This document shows, one piece after another, positions 32,692 through 44,792 of a stretch of DNA of 64,000 bases. Source of the stretch: Scilla litardierei (Eukaryota; Streptophyta; Magnoliopsida; Asparagales; Asparagaceae); contig CM061142.1 in NCBI GenBank assembly GCA_030789695.1, positions 160,458,391 through 160,522,390 of the forward strand, written 5' to 3'. Within the stretch, counting starts at the first letter, position 1. The number at the start of each line of letters is the position of its first letter. The notes under the pieces are model-generated. The model was not told the origin of the DNA. It saw nothing but the letters and a program-made list of their open reading frames with translations, and did no database searches. Made by a program: the position numbers and the translations under genes.

Positions 32692-33153
32692 GACTCCCTG
32701 CCATGCCATTCATACATTCTGCCAGTCACGTTTAATTTCCATATCAGTATGCTCTTTATTTTGTACTCTGCCATGCCTGTCACGGTTAATTTCCATATCT
32801 GTACGCACCTTATTTGTACTCTTGCCATGCCATGCATCATAACATGTCATTCCATGCTTGAATGTTTACTTTCGTAGCACATGCTACTTGTACTTCCTTG
32901 TTGAGGCTAGGCACCTGCGTTGCAGACATAACCCTAGGCCAAATACACTTCCTGGCTCGTGAACCAGAAGCGGGCTACATGTGCTGGTCAAAAGCCAATG
33001 CCCGATTACACGTGGAGGGGTAGGGTTAAGCGATCACTTGAGCTTAGGAGTTGGCCCGTACAGCCGCTCCAGACAAAAGGCGTAAACTCTGTACCCGACG
33101 TGCTTACTTGTATTATAAATCCATGTGAATGTTTTAGTAGCTTTGCTACCCTT

Positions 33154-33309
33154 GCCATGTCATACTTGTTGCACTTTCTTACTTGTTGCATCCATGCCTT
33201 AAATTGCCATGTCATACTTGTTGCACTTTCTTACTTGTTGCATCCATGCCTTAAATTGCCATGTCATACTTGTTGCACTTTCTTACTTGCTGCATCCATG
33301 CCTTAAACT
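33154..33309 (+). repeat. three tandem 52-base units in LARD-C 5' LTR
   Basis: Units begin GCCATGTCATACTTGTTGC at 33154, 33206 and 33258 and are nearly identical. A fourth partial unit follows. The 3' LTR has fewer and more diverged units (about 39215-39320), so copy number changed after insertion or during reverse transcription. Confidence 0.8.
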
Positions 33310-33427
33310 GCCATGTCATCGCATATTTTAGAACTGCTAGGCTGTTTCTCTTTCTTTTAGTTTCCTTGCATAAGTCTCTTGTAGACTTGCGGACATGTGC
33401 CCTCGTCTCTTTTGGGTGTCGCATGTT

Positions 33428-33530
33428 AGTTGCTGAGCCAGAGCCCGTTGCTGAGGACGAGGTGTATGTTGACGTTGAGCCTGGGTCCACTGCTGACGTG
33501 GATTTCGAGGACACCGGTGACCAATCGTAG
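33428..33530 (+). pseudogene. acidic coding-like relic in LTR tail (LARD-C 5')
   Basis: It reads EPEPVAEDE, VDVEPGS and FEDTGDQS with a TAG stop at 33528-33530. Codon-sized gaps and shared end residues link it to the relics in LARD-A and LARD-B. Confidence 0.4.
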
Positions 33531-33879
33531 AGACTTCTTCTTTGTTGCTTTCTGCTTAGTTCTTATTAGGTTGTCGGTGCGTAGCGCCTTTCCTCTTCTG
33601 TACGTTTGTTATTTCTGTTGGCCATGATTGGGGCCTTTTTTAGACTCTTTTAAGCCTGGTGGCTTTTCTGTGATGTTGAACTTTATTTGTGGACATTCTG
33701 AGATTGTAATAATATTATTATCTCTCTATCTCTTTTTTATTATTATTTTTGTTCTGTTCGTAATTGCAAGGACCTATACTTGGTTATTCCAGACGCTTTA
33801 CAGACTGGAGCCTCACGGCTTCAAGTCTGAGCGGACTTTTCACGCCTCGCCTTCCGTTTATGGGAAGCGGGTCGTGACA

Positions 33880-36800
33880 GGTTTTGTTGGTGGCCCATGC
33901 AGGTCCCTCTTGCAACTGCGAATTATCGGAACAACGATAATAAAAATTGAATGTCCATTAAATATATTAAAACATCCAAGTCATAAGCTTTGAGTCTAAT
34001 TTTATCGTTTTCTATGTCACTAGGTGGCTGGAAGACGTGTTGCCTGAGCATCTGTCTCAGCTTAGTAGGGAAATCCATAGATCAAGACTATAGTAAGACT
34101 TAGTTAGACGTCTGTGCTGGCTAGTTAGAGGTCTCTGATTGTTACCTAGACTCCATGCTAGAAATTGATATAATCGTTTTAGGAGTTACCTTAGTGGTTC
34201 TTGCCTGGCTCTGACCATATTAGACTTCTAGAATTTCCTTAGTCGTTCATTTGGGTCCATCGATTTCGGGCCAAGCTAAACGCAGTTCATTACAGACTAG
34301 TTCCTTAGAAATTCTTAGCGCCAAGTTTCCTAATCTTTAGTTGGTCGATCGAAGGAATTCCCGTAGATTTTCATGAGTCATATCCTAGACGTAATTATGT
34401 TTCGATCATGCGACTATTTTCATTGCCCTTAATTCACGAGACCGCCTCATGACGATCGTCGTTAATTTTCGAATCTCTTCGTTACAAATCTTGAATCTTC
34501 TGAAAGTATTTTCGATATTCCTCGTTCGCTAAGTTTAAATTAGTTAGAAAACTTTTAAAATATACCCTTAAACTTCATACTCTATCGTTGACTTAAATAC
34601 ATTTTTTTGAATTTTGAAACTTTTGTTGAGATTTTTGATTACTATTTTATAATATTTGTCCAGCCTATACTTTTCATACCTATATAAATACCTTGTCCCT
34701 TTTCATATACTAATTTTATTCTGAACCGTACTTCTATTTTCCCTAATTCGATTCATAATTTTCTTTTCTTACTTATGCCATTAAAACTTATTCGAATAAC
34801 TCCTCGCACTTACCTTTAATATACTTTTCTAAGTTACATGGGACTTCAGCATTCAGCGTGTCGATTTTATACTCATCATATTTTCCTACGTCAAATTTTT
34901 TTGTAAAATACTATTTCCATTTAAATTTATCTCCAATTGCAAAACAATTCATTCACCACCATACTCATTATTCTGCGTTTAATCTTATGTCGTGATTTAA
35001 CTTTCATGCTACCCTTCTACGTTTTATAAGGATATTATTATATTTTTATTTTATAACTTACATTTTATTATATCCTTATTTCGTATTTTATATCCTTCTT
35101 CCCTACTTGATTATTCTGAACTATATTTTGTTTACCCAACCAAGCCTTTCCCTTATATGTCGCCTCATCTGAACCCGTGCATCCCGATCTTGTTTCATTT
35201 TAATTTCGATTTCGGTTTCCTCCCTATTGTTTAGTTATCACATTAGTGCTTACTGTTGCCTACGTTAACCTTAGTATTGTATGGTGGGCCCATTAGTATA
35301 GGTTGTGATGTCGTTGTACTGCATATAATTACGTGGTATATATGAAGTTGTATGTGTGTTAGTATTCATAGATATGTGTGTGGATAGCTATACCACTCTA
35401 GGGACGTCTGTGTATATAAGAATCAATGTTGGAATATCTAATGGGGTGTATGTAGTTGGAGGTACTTAATAATGGTTGAAATAATATGTTGGTAAAGTTA
35501 TGTGTATATTATGTATAATAATACTAGGGTACTTATAGTTAAATGTGCATGCCTATTATTTGATTTATATGTTAGTACGTGTGGGCGTGTGCTTGTACGT
35601 AGGTATGTGCTTATTATATGAATATGTGTGATATACGTATGGTAGTAGGATTATAATTTTGTCTGGTAGTGCTTGCCTTTACGGGATGTGTGTGTGCGTG
35701 TATACCATGAGGTATACACGATTATTGCATGTCTCAACTATGTATGGATAAGTAGATGTGTTGGTATACTAATTATAGGTAGATGGATATGGTGTGGATA
35801 TATATGTTACATGTGTGTGACTATACGATGCATGCATGTATTAGGGAGGGTATTATAATTATACGTGGGTTAATGTCTGTAATATTATTATGGTATATAA
35901 AGTGATTGAATTATGTGGGTGTTACCTGACTAAATATTAAGTGTGATTGACATTATGGTATGTATGTAGTTATGTTGGTAGATGTGTATACATTGGAGTG
36001 GTATTGGTATAGGTATAGATACTGTGTTACGTATATAGAGTATTCCGATATGTGTTTTGAGTCTCATACAAGCTTGAGTGGGTATACTCTAAGTATATTG
36101 TTACATATGTTTGTGGTTTGTGTGTAGTACCATGAATATAGTGATGGATGATGTATGTATAGTGATAGGACTGTTTGTGCCTGGTTGTGTTACGCACATG
36201 ATTGTGGGTCGATATACCAGTATATAGTTATATGTGTTGGTCTTGTGGTATAGTTATTTACTAAGGACTTGCCTGTGTGAACGTATATGTCCTAGCTAAA
36301 CTAGGTGTGTAGATGTGCTGAGTATATAGTGGTATGATTGGTATGTATGAATGGAATGTTAGCGTGTGTGGGTGTGCACCATGCACGGGTAAGTATGTGT
36401 TTAGTTATAGGTCTTTGTAATTATGGTACGTGTGACGAGTCTTGAATATAGTTATAGGACTATGTGATGTGAATATATGGTGAAGTATCTGTGTGCATTG
36501 AATGACTATATATTTGTGAAATTCTAGTAATGGTGAATGTATATTAGATATAGTAAACTTGATTTAATAATGGTATGGTGTGATTACATGTGTTGATGTG
36601 TTTGGTGTTGGATGTATACTAGGAAATATTAGGGAGTAGTATACCCATGTTTGTTTTGTGCATAGGTAGTTATCTATACGTGAAGTACTACGATTGTATT
36701 TGCTGGTGTGAACTACTTATTATTTGTGAGTATGTGTACCATGGTATGTAATAAGTGTTTAATAGTTATATAAGGATGTACGTGACTATATGAATGATTG

Positions 36801-37031
36801 AAATACGAGTATGAATTTGACTGACTATGATAGGTATAAGTGTATAATGTGCGTGAATATATACATGTTGGTAGTATTATTGCTTGACTACCTAGTGCAT
36901 ATATAAGCACTTGTAGTGACTATATCTGGCTTGAATTATAATGTGATATGATTTGGGGTAGCTACTAGAGTGACTAGATATACTTATAGTTAGAAAGTCC
37001 GAGGACGGACTTTATTCTAAGGTGGGTAGGA
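33880..37031 (+). other. LARD-C internal region, non-coding, complete
   Basis: It starts GGTTTTGTTGGTGGCCCATG and ends AAGGTGGGTAGGA. 33880-35300 is AT-rich unique sequence. 35310-36960 is TATGTG-rich, C-poor on the plus strand. Longest frame about 60 codons. A primer-binding site matching a plant tRNA was not recognised; the TGG closest to the LTR end is within TTGGTGGCCC. Confidence 0.8.
37019..37031 (+). promoter_or_regulatory. possible polypurine tract of LARD-C
   Basis: AAGGTGGGTAGGA, purine-rich apart from two T, directly before the 3' LTR. The equivalent sites in LARD-A (24444-24456) and LARD-B (6681-6693, minus) are nearly the same. Confidence 0.55.
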
Positions 37032-38614
37032 TGTCACGGTCTGTTTTCGATCGTATGTTGTACGTGCACGCACTCTTGTTCGTACACGTATTTCTTTTGG
37101 GTATTCTCGTATCCGAACCCTATGATGTTATATGCCGTTGTGACACTCTCGAAGAGTATTAAATTGTGGAATTATTTTGGAACGTCATTTCACGGGTCGT
37201 TCTCCCACGATTTGACTTTGTTTGATGAGACGTCGCGATTTTCACTTTTGTCGTGAGGCCTTTCTACTTTTACTTTCGTTTCTCGTCGTCAAACTCGTGA
37301 TCCATCTTCTTAGTTTTGTTTCTCTCGACGGTACGGTCACCCCAGTATTTATCTTACAATTTTAGAGCTCCGTTTGACCCACTTTCACTTTTGCCCCAGT
37401 TTAAATATTGGTTTAACCCTAAGTTTCACATGGTTTTTATCCACTAATAATTAGTTAATAATAATAATATACATCCTAAAATTATTTTGACCTAGCCCCT
37501 ATTCCTTGGCCGCACACATACTAGGGAGAGAGAGACCCCATTTAGTTTTATTTTATTAATTGATAATAACACTTCTAAACTAAAACAAATCAAACCCTAG
37601 CTAACATAGCCCTAGACCCCCCACACGACCCAGCCCAAATCCTATAACAATTAGCCCTAGGGTATTATTTTTATAACCTAGTACATTTTTTTATCTCCCA
37701 GCAACTAAAAGAAGCCGCCGCCCCCTACTTCATTCACGCACATCTCCCAGCGTCGCACGCACGAGCTCCGATCCCCGACTTAAAACCCCGACCTTCGACC
37801 TGAACCCTTTCCCCGACTTACTCCGCCTGGCTTCGCTGCCGTGGGTCAAGTTCCTCACAGGAGTCGCCACAGAACCGCTGGAAAAAGCCCCCTCGCGCGG
37901 TAGATCCAACTGCAGTTACGGCAACGGCGGAACTCACCACCGTACCGTCGTTCCGGTGTCTCCGCCACCGCTTGTACATCTCCATCGACCCCAGGCCCCC
38001 TCGCTGCCGTCTGGGATCTTCCTCAGGCCGCCGTTGCTTTGAAACAACGACATCTCGCTGTTTCACATATCACGACGTCTCGACACATCGTTGTGTGATC
38101 TCGTCGCCCTCTCTCGCTGTTGGACCGTTCCGACAGCCCCTACCTCGCCTAGAGGTGTTCCTCAACGTCACGACCAGCCCCTACGATGCTCAACATCGTA
38201 GTCTTCGTGTATGTTGACCGCTTTGTCTCCGTTTGTTGTTACGGCTTCCGGTGAGCCGTAGAACTTCAACCGTCCACCTTGCTTGCTGATTTGGACGCTC
38301 TTCACTGATCTCGTCGCTGTCCAAGGATTGGCGATCGTGGAATCATATTTTGGAATCTGGATTAGGAGCGCTATCTTTATTCCAACCCCTGACGTTGCTA
38401 CCCGACGTCAGTGTAGCTCTCGCGTCATGTAAGGGTACTTTTCTGAAATCTTAGGACCTCCAACCAATGCATGCTAATCAAGATTAAAATCAGTATTTTA
38501 ATTGCTTAGTAAACCACTAATGAAGATAATCTAATCTGGGACTGTAGGTTGGTGAATCCGAGCACATAGGTAGATTGGACTGATTGAACGGTGTTTGCAG
38601 AACAGCTGATTACA

Positions 38615-38751
38615 GGCAAGTGAAACTTGCCAACTTGTGTTTTAGGCCATGTTTTAGGCTATCCATCGTTTTTAGCATAAAACAGACTAGGCGACGAAAT
38701 GATAGTCTCCTAGACGCTTTCAAGATCTAGCATGACAACGAAGCTAGATCT
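38615..38751 (+). other. paired hairpins in LARD-C 3' LTR
   Basis: The GGCAAGT/ACTTGCC hairpin is at 38615-38631. Hairpin 2 is at 38723-38751, with one changed base in the left arm (AGATCTAGCAT). Confidence 0.72.
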
Positions 38752-39435
38752 GACACCCTGCCATGCCATTCATACATTCTGCCAGTCACGTTTAATTTCC
38801 ATATCTGTATGCTCTTTATTTTGTACTCTGCCATGCCTGTCACGTTTAATTTCTATATCTGTACGCACCTTATTTGTACTCTTGCCATGCCATTCATAAT
38901 AACATGTCATTCCATGCTTGAATGTTTACTTTCATAGCACACGCTACTTGTACTTCCTTGTTGAGGCTAGGCACCTGTGTTGCAGGCACAACCCTAAGCC
39001 AAATACACTTCCTGGCTCGTGAACTAGAAGCGGGCTACATGTGTTGGTCAAAAGCCAATGCCCGATTACACGTGGAGGGGTAGGGTTAAGCGATCACTTG
39101 AGCTTAGGAGTTGACCCGTACAGCCGCTCCAGCCAAAGGGCGTAAACTTTGTGCACGACGTGCTTACTTGTCTTGTAAATCCATGTGAATGTTTTTGTTG
39201 CTTTGCTACCCTTGCTATGTCATAATTGTTGCAATTTCTTACTTGTTGCATCCATGCCTTTAATTTCCATATCATACTTGTTGCACTTTCTTACTTGTTG
39301 CATCCATGCCTTAAACTGCCATGTCATCACATATTTTAGAACTGCTAGGCTGTTTCTCTTTCTTTTAGTTTCCTTGCACAAGTCTCTTGTAGAATTGCTG
39401 ACATGCGCCTTCGTCTCTTTTTGGTGTCGCATGTT

Positions 39436-39538
39436 AGTTGCTGAGCCAGAGCCCATTGCTGAGGACGAGGTGTTTGTTGACGTTGAGCATGGGTCCACTG
39501 CTGACGTGGAGTTCGAGGACACCAGCGACCAGTCGTAG
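39436..39538 (+). pseudogene. acidic coding-like relic in LTR tail (LARD-C 3')
   Basis: It reads EPEPIAEDE, VDVEHGS and FEDTSDQS with a TAG stop at 39536-39538. Several differences from the 5' LTR copy change amino acids, so no selection is visible between the two LTRs. Confidence 0.4.
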
Positions 39539-39891
39539 AGACTTCTTCTTTGTTGCTTTCTTCTTAGTTCTTGTTAGGTTTTCGGGGCGTAGCGCCTTTC
39601 CTCTTCTGTACATTTGTTATTTCTGTTGGCCATGCTTGGGGCCCTGTTTAAGAATTTTTTAAGCCTAGTGGATTTTCTGTGATGTTGAACTTTATTTGTG
39701 GACATTCTGAGATTGGAATAATATTATTATCTCTCTTTCTCTTTTCTTTCATTATTATTTTTGTTCTGTTCGTAATTGCAAGGACCTATACTTGGTTATT
39801 CCAGACGCTTTACAGACTGGAGCCTCACAGCTTCAAGTCTGAGCGGACTTTTTACGCCTCGCCTTCCGTTTATGGGAAGCGGGTCGTGACA

Positions 39892-39896
39892 CACAC
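39892..39896. repeat. target-site duplication CACAC, right copy (LARD-C)
   Basis: Follows the GTGACA end of the LARD-C 3' LTR and matches 30999-31003. Confidence 0.9.
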
Positions 39897-40418
39897 GAAA
39901 CCCTAACATAAAACCCCTTATTTATAACCATATGTTACAATATATGTCATTATTGGCTAGGAATTCCTAAGGATACGGATCCTGACAATTACGGCATCCA
40001 ATCCAATCTCCGCTTTACGCAATTAATGCCGCCTTGCGGGCCAATCGCCGCTTCGCATCCCAATGGGATCCATTCGACTGATCGACCTTCCTTTTGTGTC
40101 AAACGACGAAAGTGCCGAGCCTCGCATACGAGCCTTCATCCTTTAAGCCTTCCAAACGACCGATCGACCGAACACGAACTCTAACCGCATTACGACCCAT
40201 CGACCCAACTGCGCTGTAGAAGCCACCTGCCCAGTATCCTCGTAACTGACTTATGCAGAGTCAGATAGGTCGAATCCAGACATAGTCGAGTTACCTCTGC
40301 ACAAGATAACTCATCTTCCATACCACTGCTTCTCCTACACCGAATCGAGCCAATTTCTTTACATGCTTCACTCAGATCTGCAACTCCTCTCCTCGATGGA
40401 TTCTGAGCAAAGCCAACA
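39897..40418 (-). repeat. Copia-1 LTR, second part
   Basis: It continues the LTR from 31003. The end AAGCCAACA at 40418 is complementary in outline to the TGTGTGGC start, which supports it as the LTR border. 40419-40764 beyond it is AT-rich with no feature seen. Confidence 0.45.
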
Positions 40419-40764
40419 AAAAAGAAATTTCACTCTTTTTCCCATTAGTTGGAATATCTCTAATGTCTTGATATGATTCTACTTTTTCATTTTTTTTCAA
40501 ATTGAATGTGGCAAGTGTGCACATTGCTCAGTTGAATCGCAGTACGATTTCGTTCTTCAACTTCATGTAGCAAGAATCTATTGTTTTGTAATGGATTCAA
40601 ATTAACCTATTTTCTTTCTCAATCTCTCTCTTTTTTAAAATTAAGTTTTTGGCAGTTTTAAGTAAATTTATTGAGAAAAATATGTGCCTTCAAGTTTATT
40701 TTGCTTTATGTTGGACCGTATATTATTGTTGGCAGTGTACCTATGTTGGAAACTATGTTACAAT
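40419..40764. other. AT-rich spacer, nothing recognised
   Basis: Low-GC sequence between the Copia-1 LTR end and Sire-3. No open frame or repeat of note. Confidence 0.5.
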
Positions 40765-42105
40765 TGTTGGGTTTTGAGTCTCTACCACGTAGTTATTTTG
40801 ATGATGAACAACATAATATAATACTAATATCTCCACTAAGTATTTAGCATAGGTAGTGTGCCATTCAAGCTATGATATGGAACATTGAAGATCAACTTAT
40901 GATAGCCAACTTTTGGAGTGCTCACAAGCTTAAGAGAAATCAAGAAGATACACTCAAGGATGATGTCATGAGCAAGCAAGGCCATGAACCATGGGAGCTA
41001 AAGCAAAGATGAAGATTTGGACTTCAATGTATTTATTTTATGTATTTTCTACATTTTATTTAGCTTTGAAAAGCATTGCAAGAAGCTCACACACACATAC
41101 ATTAGAAAAGCATTGAAATGTTTTCTAAATTCTTTAAATCATATTTTAAAGTATAAAACTATTGTGAAATAATTTCACAAAGTTTTAAGCTAAAAACCAA
41201 TATATCAGAAAAGTGCTCGACTGATTTTTGATTTAGTCGACTAATTTGACTGGGTAAACAAGTGTTGGGTTTTGTTTAGGAAAACAGCCGACTACAGTGC
41301 ATCTGGTAGTCGACTTCTTCAGTCTCAACAACCGACTACCAGATGTATACCAGCCGTCTGTTTTTGCGTATGTAGTACATTTTGCCCTCATTTTCTAGCC
41401 ATTTTTCTAACCGTTTGAAGGGTATTTTGGTTACTTTTTGTGCATTGTTTGGTCTCTATAAATAAAGGTTTGGTGCAAGATTGATTCCAACAATAATAGA
41501 TAATATTTTCAAGAGAAAAAGAGCATTTCTTAGCCCAAAATCTTTTAAGCACAAACCTCTTTCTTGCCCAAAATTCTTCGCTTCTTGGCATAAAGTTTTA
41601 GATCTCCACAAAGCTCTCTATCTCTTCATTCTTAGGAGACATCTTCATACCCTTCACACACTCTAAAGCTTCAAGCAAGGCAATAAGAAAAGAGCATTCT
41701 TTCTTCATTAAGTGTAAGAGGACAATCCTCAAGGGTTGATGTGGTTAGTGAGTGTGTTGTATTAGATTTCTTGGAAAGAGGCAATTGTAATTTCATTATA
41801 TGGTAAATATTGAAATTAGTCGAGTGGGAATCGGGTGGTTGGATGTAGAATAACCAAGTGGGACATGGATATCTGAACCACGATATATCTCGTGTTTGCG
41901 CTTGATTATCTTTGTGTTGTTTTTCTCTTGCAATTTCATTTCGGTTGCATACTCATTATTTGCTTCAAATATTTTTATTAGAGTTAAATTTGGGTGACAA
42001 CAACTGTGACTCTAAGTAGATTTATTAGAGGGAAATTTTATGTTTTATTGAGATACTAATCACCCGCCTTCTAGTATCTACTTAACCATCCACATGATCC
42101 CAATA
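40765..42105 (+). repeat. Sire-3 5' LTR
   Basis: It starts TGTTGGGTTTTGAG and ends GATCCCAATA, where the 3' LTR has GATCCCAACA. A short palindrome TAGTCGACTA is at 41234-41243, with related GTCGACT sites to 41345. An 82-codon-scale set of short frames here is without meaning. Confidence 0.85.
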
Positions 42106-42120
42106 TGGGGTATCAAAGCC
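42106..42120 (+). promoter_or_regulatory. Sire-3 primer-binding site, mutated
   Basis: TGGGGTATCAAAGCC directly after the LTR, two changes from the initiator methionine tRNA complement seen in Sire-1. Confidence 0.75.
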
Positions 42121-42163
42121 AAGGTGGTTGGATGATGTCAACAAGCTTTGACCACAATGATAA

Positions 42164-43440
42164 GTGCCCGAAGGTCGTTCTACCAACCATCCACCCATGC
42201 TCAACCGAACCAACTATGGGACATGGAAGAACCACATCCAGATATACTGTAAATCCATATCCTTTGACATGTGGAACTTGATAGAGAAGGCGTATGTTAC
42301 ACCATCAAAGACCAAGAGTGAATGGACCAATGCCAAAAAGGATAAAGATGTGTCGAGCTACAAGGCAACCAATACTCTTCTTTGTATCCTCAACAATGCG
42401 GAGACAAATCAAGTAGCAAGAGCCACCTCTGCTCATTGGATTTGAAAATCTTAGAGGTAAAGTATGAAGGAAACTCTAAGGTTAGATCATCTAAAATTTC
42501 TCTTTATGTTAGTATTTTGAAATGAATCTGGGAGAATCAATTACCGAGATGTTTGATTGTCTCTCGGATATCATCAACACCCTCTCAAGCCTAGACAAGA
42601 AGTACACCCAATTAGACCATGTGACCAATTTACTTGATTGCCTCACACCAAAATGGGAGAGGAAGGTCATTGTCATTGAAGAAGGAAATGATACTTCCAA
42701 GCTTTCATTAGAAGAGTTGATAGCAAACCTCACTGCCTACGAGAACAAGCTCCAATAAAAAAAGAAAAAGATGAGAAAAAGAAGAAGAATACCCTAGCCC
42801 TCAAAGCTACATCGGAGACCGAGAAGTCCGAAGATGGTATCGAGGAGAATCTTTCTCTCATCTCCAAGAATTTTAAGAAAATACTTAAGGAACGTAACTC
42901 TCGTCAAATGAATAAATGATCTAATTAGCCTATTTGTTTTGAGCGCAATAGGCTGGGTCTTTTAAAGATAGATTGCCCATTGCTAAAATGAAAGGAAATG
43001 GACAATAAGGGGTTGAAGAAGCCAAAAAGAAAAGCTTTTGCCGCATGGGGTAGGAATCCCGGGAAAAACGATGATTCTACTTCTTCATCTTATTCTTCAT
43101 CCGAAAGCGAAAAGGAGGAAAGAAAAGAGAAGGCATACATGTGCTTCATGGCTATAACCAACAATGAGGTAAATTCCTATTACTCACACTCTAGTGATGT
43201 TCTTCTAGTGATGATGAGAAGGATTGAGAAAATAAGTATAGCAAGCTTTATGCTGAATATGAGAACAATTTGAGAGAAATTTTGACTCTCAAGAAAAGGC
43301 GTAAAAATTACAATACTAATTCTTCTAATCTTGATTTAGAAAAGATTAGGGAAGTGAACATCAAATTGGTTAGTAAGAATAAAGAATTAGAGAAATTGAA
43401 TAAGAAGCATAGTTTAGAGTACAATGACCTAAGTGTTATG
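42164..43440 (+). pseudogene. gag: Sire-3 gag, heavily decayed
   Basis: Frames at 42164-42445, 42522-42758 and 42998-43273 together resemble the Gag of Sire-1 and Sire-2: NRTNYGTWKNHIQIY near the start, ITEMFDCLSDIINTLSSLDK and LTPKWERKVIVIEEGND in the middle, an acidic serine-rich part with AYMCFMA, and coiled-coil sequence up to 43440. The zinc knuckle near 42935-42975 has lost at least one cysteine. Multiple shifts and stops separate the frames. The gene is cut at 43440 by Sire-2. Confidence 0.75.
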
Positions 43441-43444
43441 TTTA

Positions 43445-44792
43445 TATAATTTTAACCTGTATGGATCGATACACTAGAGGGGGGGTGAATAGTGTATATA
43501 ATAAAAAATGTTGCAAATAAAACGTTACTGATATTTGCAAAGATGGCACAGAAATGAAATGACAAGTATTGAAAATAAATCAATCGCAAACAGAGAGATG
43601 TATCCTGGTTCGGATCCTCTTGATCCTAGTCCAGTCCTCTACTCCCAGTAGAGATTTTCAATCCACTATAATCACTTGCCCCGCAAGCACCAACTTTACA
43701 AAAATGGCAACACCTCTAGTGTTCCAAACTGTACAATCTCTCTTCAAGAGAACCAAATAACTTTGTAATGAAACAAAAGAAAATAAACACCTTATAGCCT
43801 TGTAATGAATATGTAATATGAATTCAAAGGATTGGTGTTTAAAAAAGAAACTTCAATGTTTCAAGATATATAATGGTGAAACACAATTGAAGTTCTTCCG
43901 TTCTTAAATGAAGAGAGAAATCTAATGATTTCTTCTTACAAATAAGAAAAGAACAACTTTCCCAAAAAGTGTTAAAATCCAAGTTCTTCCGTTCTTAAAC
44001 GAATAGAGAAATCTAATAATTTCTTCTTACAAATAAGAAAAGAACAACTAATGGCCGAATGCTTAAGAAAATCAGAAGCTTGATTTCAACAATGAAAGTA
44101 AAGAAGAGGAAAGTGTGTGAATCAAAAGAGAGGGTCTGCCCCTCTATTTATAGTGTTTTGGACCGGTTGAGGAGTTCCAATGACGTTGGGAAATGGTCGT
44201 AAACGGCTCTGGAAAGTTTGGGCTTCAAATGGCTAGATTTGAGATTGGTCGACCAATAAAATTGGTCGACCAAAATTTAGAGAAGGAATTTTGACCGTTG
44301 GAGGGTAGTTTCAGAATCTACATGGTCAAGGGAGTTTGCTCAAGAAATCTCATATTCAAATTCGAAGATTAAAAATTGGTCTGGCAATTTTCTGGGTACG
44401 AATTTTCGAAATATGGAAGTGTAGTACTCTGAGTAATGGAACCTAGGAGACTAAGATATATTATATATCACAAGGCTTTGTAACTCTAAAAAGTAAATTT
44501 TTCATTGATTACATAAAAGCCGTAGATAAGACTGCATCTGAATCTGAATCTGAGAAGCTTCTTTGCAGGGGATCCTTATCAAGGGATTATATATCCAAGT
44601 TATGGATGTAAGGTGCCTTTGCCTTTCCAACTTTATAAACTGATATATCCGTTTGAATATGCATGAAGATATCTGAATGTGTGGAACTCAGCATGTATTT
44701 GTATCTGCATAGATAGAGTTAGTATCACTGAAATATGTTTGTCATATCAAAACCTTATGGGAATAGAACTATGGAATTATGAAATATCAACA
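43445..44792 (-). repeat. Sire-2 3' LTR
   Basis: 1,348 bases, nearly identical to 52380-53729. Its terminal TG (plus reading) is mutated to TA. Ends ATATCAACA. Two TTGGTCGACCAA palindromes at 44244-44273. Confidence 0.9.

Larger units (their letters stand above)
31004..33879 (+). repeat. LARD-C 5' LTR
   Basis: 2,876 bases, TGTCACGGTC to GGGTCGTGACA. GC-rich core at about 31680-32230, hairpins at 32553-32691, 52-base triplication at 33154-33309, acidic relic ending at 33530. Confidence 0.93.
31004..39891 (+). mobile_element. LARD-C: complete, uninterrupted non-coding LTR retrotransposon
   Basis: An 8,888-base element: LTRs at 31004-33879 and 37032-39891, interior at 33880-37031, duplication CACAC outside. 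LTR ends form a seven-base inverted repeat (TGTCACG / CGTGACA). It is related to LARD-A and LARD-B over the whole length but has shorter LTRs, a diverged GC-rich core and other tandem repeats, so it is a third subfamily. No retroelement protein is encoded. It is the best reference copy for the family in this window. Confidence 0.93.
37032..39891 (+). repeat. LARD-C 3' LTR
   Basis: 2,860 bases, a close copy of 31004-33879. Borders are set by the interior end and the CACAC duplication. Confidence 0.93.

Noticed and set aside
33261..33530. 89-codon frame in LARD-C LTR as a membrane protein with acidic tail
   Set aside because: The hydrophobic first half comes from the variable 52-base units and is not conserved between subfamilies. 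Only the acidic tail is retained as a relic.
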